Source: Flectonema sp. DT1601
Lineage: Eukaryota > Euglenozoa > Diplonemea > Diplonemida > Diplonemidae
Direction of reading: 5' to 3'
DNA: 64,000 nt
Assembly (NCBI GenBank): GCA_964019425.1
Contig: OZ025804.1
Span: 496,001 to 560,000 of the forward strand
A model generated the notes under the pieces. The model saw nothing but the letters and a program-made list of their open reading frames with translations. It ran no database searches and had not been told where the DNA came from. The position numbers and the translations under genes were made by a program. Positions 21,701 to 34,034 of this stretch are shown in pieces. Every line of letters begins with the position of its first letter. Positions within the stretch are counted from its first letter, which is position 1.

Positions 21701-24700
21701 ATAAATGTAACAGAGAGACAAACAAACAAAACAAAAATCCACCTGCGGTATCTTTCACCTCCAGCGACAGCCCTCTCACCTTCTTTGTCTATCGAAGACG
21801 CAGAAGCGCAAGACTCGCAGCACGCACACGAACGTACGTGAGACCTACGGTCTGCCGATTTTTTTTTTTTTTTTGTGGGGTGGGAGGGTGGTCGGGTTTG
21901 CGAAATTCGTTAGCTCGAGTAAAAAAATCCGAGGTTCACGAAAACGCCTCTGACGAGGTGGGGAAAAACTGAGAGGAAAAGGAAGGATGGGATAAATGTA
22001 ACAGAGAGACAAACAAACAAAACAAAAATCCACCTGCGGTATCTTTCACCTCCAGCGACAGCCCTCTCACCTTCTTTGTCTATCGAAGACGCAGAAGCGC
22101 AAGACTCGCAGCACGCACACGAACGTACGTGAGACCTACGGTCTGCCGATTTTTTTTTTTTTTTTGTGGGGTGGGAGGGTGGTCGGGTTTGCGAAATTCG
22201 TTAGCTCGAGTAAAAAAATCCGAGGTTCACGAAAACGCCTCTGACGAGGTGGGGAAAAACTGAGAGGAAAAGGAAGGATGGGATAAATGTAACAGAGAGA
22301 CAAACAAACAAAACAAAAATCCACCTGCGGTATCTTTCACCTCCAGCGACAGCCCTCTCACCTTCTTTGTCTATCGAAGACGCAGAAGCGCAAGACTCGC
22401 AGCACGCACACGAACGTACGTGAGACCTACGGTCTGCCGATTTTTTTTTTTTTTTTGTGGGGTGGGAGGGTGGTCGGGTTTGCGAAATTCGTTAGCTCGA
22501 GTAAAAAAATCCGAGGTTCACGAAAACGCCTCTGACGAGGTGGGGAAAAACTGAGAGGAAAAGGAAGGATGGGATAAATGTAACAGAGAGACAAACAAAC
22601 AAAACAAAAATCCACCTGCGGTATCTTTCACCTCCAGCGACAGCCCTCTCACCTTCTTTGTCTATCGAAGACGCAGAAGCGCAAGACTCGCAGCACGCAC
22701 ACGAACGTACGTGAGACCTACGGTCTGCCGATTTTTTTTTTTTTTTTGTGGGGTGGGAGGGTGGTCGGGTTTGCGAAATTCGTTAGCTCGAGTAAAAAAA
22801 TCCGAGGTTCACGAAAACGCCTCTGACGAGGTGGGGAAAAACTGAGAGGAAAAGGAAGGATGGGATAAATGTAACAGAGAGACAAACAAACAAAACAAAA
22901 ATCCACCTGCGGTATCTTTCACCTCCAGCGACAGCCCTCTCACCTTCTTTGTCTATCGAAGACGCAGAAGCGCAAGACTCGCAGCACGCACACGAACGTA
23001 CGTGAGACCTACGGTCTGCCGATTTTTTTTTTTTTTTTGTGGGGTGGGAGGGTGGTCGGGTTTGCGAAATTCGTTAGCTCGAGTAAAAAAATCCGAGGTT
23101 CACGAAAACGCCTCTGACGAGGTGGGGAAAAACTGAGAGGAAAAGGAAGGATGGGATAAATGTAACAGAGAGACAAACAAACAAAACAAAAATCCACCTG
23201 CGGTATCTTTCACCTCCAGCGACAGCCCTCTCACCTTCTTTGTCTATCGAAGACGCAGAAGCGCAAGACTCGCAGCACGCACACGAACGTACGTGAGACC
23301 TACGGTCTGCCGATTTTTTTTTTTTTTTTGTGGGGTGGGAGGGTGGTCGGGTTTGCGAAATTCGTTAGCTCGAGTAAAAAAATCCGAGGTTCACGAAAAC
23401 GCCTCTGACGAGGTGGGGAAAAACTGAGAGGAAAAGGAAGGATGGGATAAATGTAACAGAGAGACAAACAAACAAAACAAAAATCCACCTGCGGTATCTT
23501 TCACCTCCAGCGACAGCCCTCTCACCTTCTTTGTCTATCGAAGACGCAGAAGCGCAAGACTCGCAGCACGCACACGAACGTACGTGAGACCTACGGTCTG
23601 CCGATTTTTTTTTTTTTTTTGTGGGGTGGGAGGGTGGTCGGGTTTGCGAAATTCGTTAGCTCGAGTAAAAAAATCCGAGGTTCACGAAAACGCCTCTGAC
23701 GAGGTGGGGAAAAACTGAGAGGAAAAGGAAGGATGGGATAAATGTAACAGAGAGACAAACAAACAAAACAAAAATCCACCTGCGGTATCTTTCACCTCCA
23801 GCGACAGCCCTCTCACCTTCTTTGTCTATCGAAGACGCAGAAGCGCAAGACTCGCAGCACGCACACGAACGTACGTGAGACCTACGGTCTGCCGATTTTT
23901 TTTTTTTTTTTGTGGGGTGGGAGGGTGGTCGGGTTTGCGAAATTCGTTAGCTCGAGTAAAAAAATCCGAGGTTCACGAAAACGCCTCTGACGAGGTGGGG
24001 AAAAACTGAGAGGAAAAGGAAGGATGGGATAAATGTAACAGAGAGACAAACAAACAAAACAAAAATCCACCTGCGGTATCTTTCACCTCCAGCGACAGCC
24101 CTCTCACCTTCTTTGTCTATCGAAGACGCAGAAGCGCAAGACTCGCAGCACGCACACGAACGTACGTGAGACCTACGGTCTGCCGATTTTTTTTTTTTTT
24201 TTGTGGGGTGGGAGGGTGGTCGGGTTTGCGAAATTCGTTAGCTCGAGTAAAAAAATCCGAGGTTCACGAAAACGCCTCTGACGAGGTGGGGAAAAACTGA
24301 GAGGAAAAGGAAGGATGGGATAAATGTAACAGAGAGACAAACAAACAAAACAAAAATCCACCTGCGGTATCTTTCACCTCCAGCGACAGCCCTCTCACCT
24401 TCTTTGTCTATCGAAGACGCAGAAGCGCAAGACTCGCAGCACGCACACGAACGTACGTGAGACCTACGGTCTGCCGATTTTTTTTTTTTTTTTGTGGGGT
24501 GGGAGGGTGGTCGGGTTTGCGAAATTCGTTAGCTCGAGTAAAAAAATCCGAGGTTCACGAAAACGCCTCTGACGAGGTGGGGAAAAACTGAGAGGAAAAG
24601 GAAGGATGGGATAAATGTAACAGAGAGACAAACAAACAAAACAAAAATCCACCTGCGGTATCTTTCACCTCCAGCGACAGCCCTCTCACCTTCTTTGTCT

Positions 24701-27700
24701 ATCGAAGACGCAGAAGCGCAAGACTCGCAGCACGCACACGAACGTACGTGAGACCTACGGTCTGCCGATTTTTTTTTTTTTTTTGTGGGGTGGGAGGGTG
24801 GTCGGGTTTGCGAAATTCGTTAGCTCGAGTAAAAAAATCCGAGGTTCACGAAAACGCCTCTGACGAGGTGGGGAAAAACTGAGAGGAAAAGGAAGGATGG
24901 GATAAATGTAACAGAGAGACAAACAAACAAAACAAAAATCCACCTGCGGTATCTTTCACCTCCAGCGACAGCCCTCTCACCTTCTTTGTCTATCGAAGAC
25001 GCAGAAGCGCAAGACTCGCAGCACGCACACGAACGTACGTGAGACCTACGGTCTGCCGATTTTTTTTTTTTTTTTGTGGGGTGGGAGGGTGGTCGGGTTT
25101 GCGAAATTCGTTAGCTCGAGTAAAAAAATCCGAGGTTCACGAAAACGCCTCTGACGAGGTGGGGAAAAACTGAGAGGAAAAGGAAGGATGGGATAAATGT
25201 AACAGAGAGACAAACAAACAAAACAAAAATCCACCTGCGGTATCTTTCACCTCCAGCGACAGCCCTCTCACCTTCTTTGTCTATCGAAGACGCAGAAGCG
25301 CAAGACTCGCAGCACGCACACGAACGTACGTGAGACCTACGGTCTGCCGATTTTTTTTTTTTTTTTGTGGGGTGGGAGGGTGGTCGGGTTTGCGAAATTC
25401 GTTAGCTCGAGTAAAAAAATCCGAGGTTCACGAAAACGCCTCTGACGAGGTGGGGAAAAACTGAGAGGAAAAGGAAGGATGGGATAAATGTAACAGAGAG
25501 ACAAACAAACAAAACAAAAATCCACCTGCGGTATCTTTCACCTCCAGCGACAGCCCTCTCACCTTCTTTGTCTATCGAAGACGCAGAAGCGCAAGACTCG
25601 CAGCACGCACACGAACGTACGTGAGACCTACGGTCTGCCGATTTTTTTTTTTTTTTTGTGGGGTGGGAGGGTGGTCGGGTTTGCGAAATTCGTTAGCTCG
25701 AGTAAAAAAATCCGAGGTTCACGAAAACGCCTCTGACGAGGTGGGGAAAAACTGAGAGGAAAAGGAAGGATGGGATAAATGTAACAGAGAGACAAACAAA
25801 CAAAACAAAAATCCACCTGCGGTATCTTTCACCTCCAGCGACAGCCCTCTCACCTTCTTTGTCTATCGAAGACGCAGAAGCGCAAGACTCGCAGCACGCA
25901 CACGAACGTACGTGAGACCTACGGTCTGCCGATTTTTTTTTTTTTTTTGTGGGGTGGGAGGGTGGTCGGGTTTGCGAAATTCGTTAGCTCGAGTAAAAAA
26001 ATCCGAGGTTCACGAAAACGCCTCTGACGAGGTGGGGAAAAACTGAGAGGAAAAGGAAGGATGGGATAAATGTAACAGAGAGACAAACAAACAAAACAAA
26101 AATCCACCTGCGGTATCTTTCACCTCCAGCGACAGCCCTCTCACCTTCTTTGTCTATCGAAGACGCAGAAGCGCAAGACTCGCAGCACGCACACGAACGT
26201 ACGTGAGACCTACGGTCTGCCGATTTTTTTTTTTTTTTTGTGGGGTGGGAGGGTGGTCGGGTTTGCGAAATTCGTTAGCTCGAGTAAAAAAATCCGAGGT
26301 TCACGAAAACGCCTCTGACGAGGTGGGGAAAAACTGAGAGGAAAAGGAAGGATGGGATAAATGTAACAGAGAGACAAACAAACAAAACAAAAATCCACCT
26401 GCGGTATCTTTCACCTCCAGCGACAGCCCTCTCACCTTCTTTGTCTATCGAAGACGCAGAAGCGCAAGACTCGCAGCACGCACACGAACGTACGTGAGAC
26501 CTACGGTCTGCCGATTTTTTTTTTTTTTTTGTGGGGTGGGAGGGTGGTCGGGTTTGCGAAATTCGTTAGCTCGAGTAAAAAAATCCGAGGTTCACGAAAA
26601 CGCCTCTGACGAGGTGGGGAAAAACTGAGAGGAAAAGGAAGGATGGGATAAATGTAACAGAGAGACAAACAAACAAAACAAAAATCCACCTGCGGTATCT
26701 TTCACCTCCAGCGACAGCCCTCTCACCTTCTTTGTCTATCGAAGACGCAGAAGCGCAAGACTCGCAGCACGCACACGAACGTACGTGAGACCTACGGTCT
26801 GCCGATTTTTTTTTTTTTTTTGTGGGGTGGGAGGGTGGTCGGGTTTGCGAAATTCGTTAGCTCGAGTAAAAAAATCCGAGGTTCACGAAAACGCCTCTGA
26901 CGAGGTGGGGAAAAACTGAGAGGAAAAGGAAGGATGGGATAAATGTAACAGAGAGACAAACAAACAAAACAAAAATCCACCTGCGGTATCTTTCACCTCC
27001 AGCGACAGCCCTCTCACCTTCTTTGTCTATCGAAGACGCAGAAGCGCAAGACTCGCAGCACGCACACGAACGTACGTGAGACCTACGGTCTGCCGATTTT
27101 TTTTTTTTTTTTGTGGGGTGGGAGGGTGGTCGGGTTTGCGAAATTCGTTAGCTCGAGTAAAAAAATCCGAGGTTCACGAAAACGCCTCTGACGAGGTGGG
27201 GAAAAACTGAGAGGAAAAGGAAGGATGGGATAAATGTAACAGAGAGACAAACAAACAAAACAAAAATCCACCTGCGGTATCTTTCACCTCCAGCGACAGC
27301 CCTCTCACCTTCTTTGTCTATCGAAGACGCAGAAGCGCAAGACTCGCAGCACGCACACGAACGTACGTGAGACCTACGGTCTGCCGATTTTTTTTTTTTT
27401 TTTGTGGGGTGGGAGGGTGGTCGGGTTTGCGAAATTCGTTAGCTCGAGTAAAAAAATCCGAGGTTCACGAAAACGCCTCTGACGAGGTGGGGAAAAACTG
27501 AGAGGAAAAGGAAGGATGGGATAAATGTAACAGAGAGACAAACAAACAAAACAAAAATCCACCTGCGGTATCTTTCACCTCCAGCGACAGCCCTCTCACC
27601 TTCTTTGTCTATCGAAGACGCAGAAGCGCAAGACTCGCAGCACGCACACGAACGTACGTGAGACCTACGGTCTGCCGATTTTTTTTTTTTTTTTGTGGGG

Positions 27701-30700
27701 TGGGAGGGTGGTCGGGTTTGCGAAATTCGTTAGCTCGAGTAAAAAAATCCGAGGTTCACGAAAACGCCTCTGACGAGGTGGGGAAAAACTGAGAGGAAAA
27801 GGAAGGATGGGATAAATGTAACAGAGAGACAAACAAACAAAACAAAAATCCACCTGCGGTATCTTTCACCTCCAGCGACAGCCCTCTCACCTTCTTTGTC
27901 TATCGAAGACGCAGAAGCGCAAGACTCGCAGCACGCACACGAACGTACGTGAGACCTACGGTCTGCCGATTTTTTTTTTTTTTTTGTGGGGTGGGAGGGT
28001 GGTCGGGTTTGCGAAATTCGTTAGCTCGAGTAAAAAAATCCGAGGTTCACGAAAACGCCTCTGACGAGGTGGGGAAAAACTGAGAGGAAAAGGAAGGATG
28101 GGATAAATGTAACAGAGAGACAAACAAACAAAACAAAAATCCACCTGCGGTATCTTTCACCTCCAGCGACAGCCCTCTCACCTTCTTTGTCTATCGAAGA
28201 CGCAGAAGCGCAAGACTCGCAGCACGCACACGAACGTACGTGAGACCTACGGTCTGCCGATTTTTTTTTTTTTTTTGTGGGGTGGGAGGGTGGTCGGGTT
28301 TGCGAAATTCGTTAGCTCGAGTAAAAAAATCCGAGGTTCACGAAAACGCCTCTGACGAGGTGGGGAAAAACTGAGAGGAAAAGGAAGGATGGGATAAATG
28401 TAACAGAGAGACAAACAAACAAAACAAAAATCCACCTGCGGTATCTTTCACCTCCAGCGACAGCCCTCTCACCTTCTTTGTCTATCGAAGACGCAGAAGC
28501 GCAAGACTCGCAGCACGCACACGAACGTACGTGAGACCTACGGTCTGCCGATTTTTTTTTTTTTTTTGTGGGGTGGGAGGGTGGTCGGGTTTGCGAAATT
28601 CGTTAGCTCGAGTAAAAAAATCCGAGGTTCACGAAAACGCCTCTGACGAGGTGGGGAAAAACTGAGAGGAAAAGGAAGGATGGGATAAATGTAACAGAGA
28701 GACAAACAAACAAAACAAAAATCCACCTGCGGTATCTTTCACCTCCAGCGACAGCCCTCTCACCTTCTTTGTCTATCGAAGACGCAGAAGCGCAAGACTC
28801 GCAGCACGCACACGAACGTACGTGAGACCTACGGTCTGCCGATTTTTTTTTTTTTTTTGTGGGGTGGGAGGGTGGTCGGGTTTGCGAAATTCGTTAGCTC
28901 GAGTAAAAAAATCCGAGGTTCACGAAAACGCCTCTGACGAGGTGGGGAAAAACTGAGAGGAAAAGGAAGGATGGGATAAATGTAACAGAGAGACAAACAA
29001 ACAAAACAAAAATCCACCTGCGGTATCTTTCACCTCCAGCGACAGCCCTCTCACCTTCTTTGTCTATCGAAGACGCAGAAGCGCAAGACTCGCAGCACGC
29101 ACACGAACGTACGTGAGACCTACGGTCTGCCGATTTTTTTTTTTTTTTTGTGGGGTGGGAGGGTGGTCGGGTTTGCGAAATTCGTTAGCTCGAGTAAAAA
29201 AATCCGAGGTTCACGAAAACGCCTCTGACGAGGTGGGGAAAAACTGAGAGGAAAAGGAAGGATGGGATAAATGTAACAGAGAGACAAACAAACAAAACAA
29301 AAATCCACCTGCGGTATCTTTCACCTCCAGCGACAGCCCTCTCACCTTCTTTGTCTATCGAAGACGCAGAAGCGCAAGACTCGCAGCACGCACACGAACG
29401 TACGTGAGACCTACGGTCTGCCGATTTTTTTTTTTTTTTTGTGGGGTGGGAGGGTGGTCGGGTTTGCGAAATTCGTTAGCTCGAGTAAAAAAATCCGAGG
29501 TTCACGAAAACGCCTCTGACGAGGTGGGGAAAAACTGAGAGGAAAAGGAAGGATGGGATAAATGTAACAGAGAGACAAACAAACAAAACAAAAATCCACC
29601 TGCGGTATCTTTCACCTCCAGCGACAGCCCTCTCACCTTCTTTGTCTATCGAAGACGCAGAAGCGCAAGACTCGCAGCACGCACACGAACGTACGTGAGA
29701 CCTACGGTCTGCCGATTTTTTTTTTTTTTTTGTGGGGTGGGAGGGTGGTCGGGTTTGCGAAATTCGTTAGCTCGAGTAAAAAAATCCGAGGTTCACGAAA
29801 ACGCCTCTGACGAGGTGGGGAAAAACTGAGAGGAAAAGGAAGGATGGGATAAATGTAACAGAGAGACAAACAAACAAAACAAAAATCCACCTGCGGTATC
29901 TTTCACCTCCAGCGACAGCCCTCTCACCTTCTTTGTCTATCGAAGACGCAGAAGCGCAAGACTCGCAGCACGCACACGAACGTACGTGAGACCTACGGTC
30001 TGCCGATTTTTTTTTTTTTTTTGTGGGGTGGGAGGGTGGTCGGGTTTGCGAAATTCGTTAGCTCGAGTAAAAAAATCCGAGGTTCACGAAAACGCCTCTG
30101 ACGAGGTGGGGAAAAACTGAGAGGAAAAGGAAGGATGGGATAAATGTAACAGAGAGACAAACAAACAAAACAAAAATCCACCTGCGGTATCTTTCACCTC
30201 CAGCGACAGCCCTCTCACCTTCTTTGTCTATCGAAGACGCAGAAGCGCAAGACTCGCAGCACGCACACGAACGTACGTGAGACCTACGGTCTGCCGATTT
30301 TTTTTTTTTTTTTGTGGGGTGGGAGGGTGGTCGGGTTTGCGAAATTCGTTAGCTCGAGTAAAAAAATCCGAGGTTCACGAAAACGCCTCTGACGAGGTGG
30401 GGAAAAACTGAGAGGAAAAGGAAGGATGGGATAAATGTAACAGAGAGACAAACAAACAAAACAAAAATCCACCTGCGGTATCTTTCACCTCCAGCGACAG
30501 CCCTCTCACCTTCTTTGTCTATCGAAGACGCAGAAGCGCAAGACTCGCAGCACGCACACGAACGTACGTGAGACCTACGGTCTGCCGATTTTTTTTTTTT
30601 TTTTGTGGGGTGGGAGGGTGGTCGGGTTTGCGAAATTCGTTAGCTCGAGTAAAAAAATCCGAGGTTCACGAAAACGCCTCTGACGAGGTGGGGAAAAACT

Positions 30701-32444
30701 GAGAGGAAAAGGAAGGATGGGATAAATGTAACAGAGAGACAAACAAACAAAACAAAAATCCACCTGCGGTATCTTTCACCTCCAGCGACAGCCCTCTCAC
30801 CTTCTTTGTCTATCGAAGACGCAGAAGCGCAAGACTCGCAGCACGCACACGAACGTACGTGAGACCTACGGTCTGCCGATTTTTTTTTTTTTTTTGTGGG
30901 GTGGGAGGGTGGTCGGGTTTGCGAAATTCGTTAGCTCGAGTAAAAAAATCCGAGGTTCACGAAAACGCCTCTGACGAGGTGGGGAAAAACTGAGAGGAAA
31001 AGGAAGGATGGGATAAATGTAACAGAGAGACAAACAAACAAAACAAAAATCCACCTGCGGTATCTTTCACCTCCAGCGACAGCCCTCTCACCTTCTTTGT
31101 CTATCGAAGACGCAGAAGCGCAAGACTCGCAGCACGCACACGAACGTACGTGAGACCTACGGTCTGCCGATTTTTTTTTTTTTTTTGTGGGGTGGGAGGG
31201 TGGTCGGGTTTGCGAAATTCGTTAGCTCGAGTAAAAAAATCCGAGGTTCACGAAAACGCCTCTGACGAGGTGGGGAAAAACTGAGAGGAAAAGGAAGGAT
31301 GGGATAAATGTAACAGAGAGACAAACAAACAAAACAAAAATCCACCTGCGGTATCTTTCACCTCCAGCGACAGCCCTCTCACCTTCTTTGTCTATCGAAG
31401 ACGCAGAAGCGCAAGACTCGCAGCACGCACACGAACGTACGTGAGACCTACGGTCTGCCGATTTTTTTTTTTTTTTTGTGGGGTGGGAGGGTGGTCGGGT
31501 TTGCGAAATTCGTTAGCTCGAGTAAAAAAATCCGAGGTTCACGAAAACGCCTCTGACGAGGTGGGGAAAAACTGAGAGGAAAAGGAAGGATGGGATAAAT
31601 GTAACAGAGAGACAAACAAACAAAACAAAAATCCACCTGCGGTATCTTTCACCTCCAGCGACAGCCCTCTCACCTTCTTTGTCTATCGAAGACGCAGAAG
31701 CGCAAGACTCGCAGCACGCACACGAACGTACGTGAGACCTACGGTCTGCCGATTTTTTTTTTTTTTTTGTGGGGTGGGAGGGTGGTCGGGTTTGCGAAAT
31801 TCGTTAGCTCGAGTAAAAAAATCCGAGGTTCACGAAAACGCCTCTGACGAGGTGGGGAAAAACTGAGAGGAAAAGGAAGGATGGGATAAATGTAACAGAG
31901 AGACAAACAAACAAAACAAAAATCCACCTGCGGTATCTTTCACCTCCAGCGACAGCCCTCTCACCTTCTTTGTCTATCGAAGACGCAGAAGCGCAAGACT
32001 CGCAGCACGCACACGAACGTACGTGAGACCTACGGTCTGCCGATTTTTTTTTTTTTTTTGTGGGGTGGGAGGGTGGTCGGGTTTGCGAAATTCGTTAGCT
32101 CGAGTAAAAAAATCCGAGGTTCACGAAAACGCCTCTGACGAGGTGGGGAAAAACTGAGAGGAAAAGGAAGGATGGGATAAATGTAACAGAGAGACAAACA
32201 AACAAAACAAAAATCCACCTGCGGTATCTTTCACCTCCAGCGACAGCCCTCTCACCTTCTTTGTCTATCGAAGACGCAGAAGCGCAAGACTCGCAGCACG
32301 CACACGAACGTACGTGAGACCTACGGTCTGCCGATTTTTTTTTTTTTTTTGTGGGGTGGGAGGGTGGTCGGGTTTGCGAAATTCGTTAGCTCGAGTAAAA
32401 AAATCCGAGGTTCACGAAAACGCCTCTGACGAGGTGGGGAAAAA
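15714..32444. repeat. 291-bp satellite array, about 57.5 copies
   Basis: 16.7 kb of a 291-bp unit. Copies from about 16900 to 32444 look identical by eye; the first four next to the gap have single-base indels. The unit holds a 16-17 base T tract, a G-rich run (GTGGGGTGGGAGGGTGG) and, on the minus strand, a pyrimidine tract ending in CTCTCAG. A 62-codon minus-strand frame recurs in each unit but has no support as a gene: it runs through low-complexity sequence, and the first ~250 bases after the trans-splice site contain no ATG. I find no 5S rRNA, tRNA or SL RNA gene in the unit. Confidence 0.97.
32154..32181 (-). promoter_or_regulatory. Trans-splice acceptor in the satellite unit (last full copy)
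   Basis: On the minus strand, a pyrimidine-rich run ends in CTTTTCCTCTCAG, followed by TTTTTCCCCACC. In the final partial unit, 291 bases away, the bases from this AG upstream are replaced by the SL, and the sequence continues with the same TTTTTCCCCACC. That marks this AG as a used acceptor. The same site is present in every unit. Confidence 0.75.
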
Positions 32445-32483
32445 CAATAAAGTACAGAAACTGTAGCTTTAGAATCGTTGGTT
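32445..32483 (-). other. Spliced-leader exon sequence, retroposed copy
   Basis: 39 nt on the minus strand starting AACCAACG and ending ACAGTTTCTGTACTTTATTG. Length, start and 3' half match the euglenozoan SL pattern, and the full form agrees with the diplonemid SL as I remember it. The next base is T (TTTTTCCCC), not the GT donor of an SL RNA gene. So this is an SL already joined to an RNA body, i.e. a DNA copy of a trans-spliced transcript. Eight A bases, two of them within the SL, lie at its 5' side. Confidence 0.85.
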
Positions 32484-32745
32484 TTTTTTGTGTGCACCAC
32501 GACCCGTGAGTCTGTGATGCTGATTGCGCTGTTAGGCGCGGTTGTTCTTTTTCTTTCTTTCTTTCTTTCTTACTTTCTTTGTTTTGGGGGTTGGGGGTGG
32601 GAATCCCGTAGGCTTCGTATCTCCTTTCTTTGTTTTGATAACTTAAAACTAATACTACAGAATAAATTGTCCACTTGGACGACTTCAGATGTGTTGCAAT
32701 GATGCCTTCAATGTTGATATTCGAAATGTCGATGTTTTAATAATA
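32484..32745 (-). other. Spacer, possibly the 3' UTR of the truncated LINE
   Basis: Sequence between the LINE fragment stop codon and the SL. It holds a TTTC microsatellite near 32549-32576 and ends, on the minus strand, with a run of A bases leading into the SL. If it is the LINE 3' UTR, those A bases are its poly(A) tail. Confidence 0.4.
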
Positions 32746-33834
32746 CTACCGTCCTAATAGTTGTGCCAGTCTGTCTAAGGTTGTGACAAAACCAGTCATC
32801 TGCTGTTGATTCGCAGGTAAGTAGCAGTCCTCCAGTTGGCATGCTTCCTCTCCCTTGTCATTCATCATGTGACTGATGTATTTTTCCCTCAAGGTTTCTA
32901 TACACCAATGTTCGCATATAAATAATACATGATGTGCTGTCGCCTTTCCAAGTTTACAGAAAAAGCACAGCTCGTTCAGTCCTTTGATTATCAGAGATCT
33001 GCAATGTCCCACTCTAAAGCGTGACATCAGTACTTCCTCTGGTCGTGTTAGAGCTTCGATGTACGGAGGGTGTCTTACCTCTCCCGGTCCGATCCAGTTC
33101 TCCCGTTTTCTCCGCTTGTGAAACGTCATCAATGTTCCCATGTCAAGTTGAGTCGGCAGTTGTTTAATAATAACATCTTCGTGAGGTGGATCTTCCTTCA
33201 GGCCTGCAGCGAATTTCGCCAGTTGGTCCGCTACTTCGTTGTACCGCACGTTTCTGTGTGCCGGTACATACTGCATGTTGACTTGGATTCCCTTCTTCTC
33301 CAGTTTTATTGCCAACTTCCAGATCTTTTTGTTCATTGGGGACCTTTGTTTATATGGCCCTTGTTCCAATGCCTGCATGACTGACATCGAATCAGTCAAC
33401 AGGTGCGTCGTTGTTGTTAGAGATTCATGTTCATCCTCCGCCACCTGAACTAAATTTTCCAACGCCATTTTTACTGCAATCTGCTCGGTCCTATAAGAGG
33501 AACCCGCTACTGGTATTTTATATCCAAGTAGACGCATCTTGCTTCCGTTAACCATGACCACAGCGGCAGCCGAGTCTGTCATGTAAGTGTTGGGTTTGTG
33601 TCTTATCGACCCGTCAGTGTAGACTTTCATCTCGTGAGCTGGTAATTCAGTTTCTCGCTGTTCAGCCTCTTCCTTGTTGCGTGAATATGTGAATTTCATC
33701 GCATTAGTACTTTTCCATGGAGGGACAGTGTAGTGTTCTGGGTTCACTTCCAGGTTGGTAATGCTCCGGTAGTTGTCAAGGCCAGGGACACCAGAGACAT
33801 GGTCTATCCAGACATTCAAAGAGTTTGGTAGCAC
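32746..33834 (-). pseudogene. 5'-truncated LINE ORF: RNase H domain and zinc knuckle
   Basis: 362 residues without an RT. A type I RNase H domain spans about 68-210 with all four expected acidic residues: D74 (VYTDGS), E117 (SYRTEQIA), D148 (LLTDSMS) and D203 (EVADQLAKF). It is followed by a zinc knuckle, CFFCKLGKATAHHVLFIC. The order RNase H-knuckle is that of the C-terminus of I/ingi-like LINEs and of the plus-strand LINE next to it, but the two differ a lot in sequence. The RT and endonuclease parts are missing, typical of incomplete reverse transcription. No independent cellular function is implied. Confidence 0.8.
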
Positions 33835-33882
33835 AGACGAGTGTAACCAAAAAAAAAGAAAAACGCAATAATTTCTTTTTTT

Positions 33883-34034
33883 AGGGGCGCTCTAGTCGAG
33901 GGGTAGTGTGTTTGGATTCAAGGTCTGCAGGCCTGGGTTCGATCCCTGCTCTGGTGAAATTTGGAGCAGCATGCCAAGGTGGAGGCGAAAACACCAGTGA
34001 GCTGCAGGAGAGCAATCCGGGTTGGGGCCCAACC
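33883..34034 (+). mobile_element. tRNA-derived SINE (copy 1), fused to a LINE body
   Basis: A 152-base segment almost identical to 37433-37584. Internal Pol III-type A box TAGTCGAGGGG (33893-33903) and B box GGTTCGATCCC (33936-33946). Unlike copy 2, its 3' end runs straight into the LINE sequence, with no A tail or target duplication between them. Confidence 0.8.

Noticed and set aside
16896-32218. Recurrent 62-codon minus-strand frame in the satellite
   Set aside because: Repeats because the DNA repeats; it reads through low-complexity sequence, and the SL junction shows RNAs starting at the acceptor carry no ATG for about 250 bases.
15714-32444. CRISPR array
   Set aside because: 291-bp direct repeats without unique spacers in a eukaryotic genome; it is a satellite.
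32445-32483. SL RNA gene
   Set aside because: The SL is followed by TTTTT and not a GT donor, and no SL intron follows. It is a spliced copy.
32746-33834. Host RNase H gene
   Set aside because: All four acidic residues are present, but the zinc knuckle and linker are those of a LINE C-terminus and the 5' part is missing.
33891-33946. tRNA gene at the SINE head
   Set aside because: A and B boxes are present but no cloverleaf forms and a near-identical copy is flanked by target duplications.
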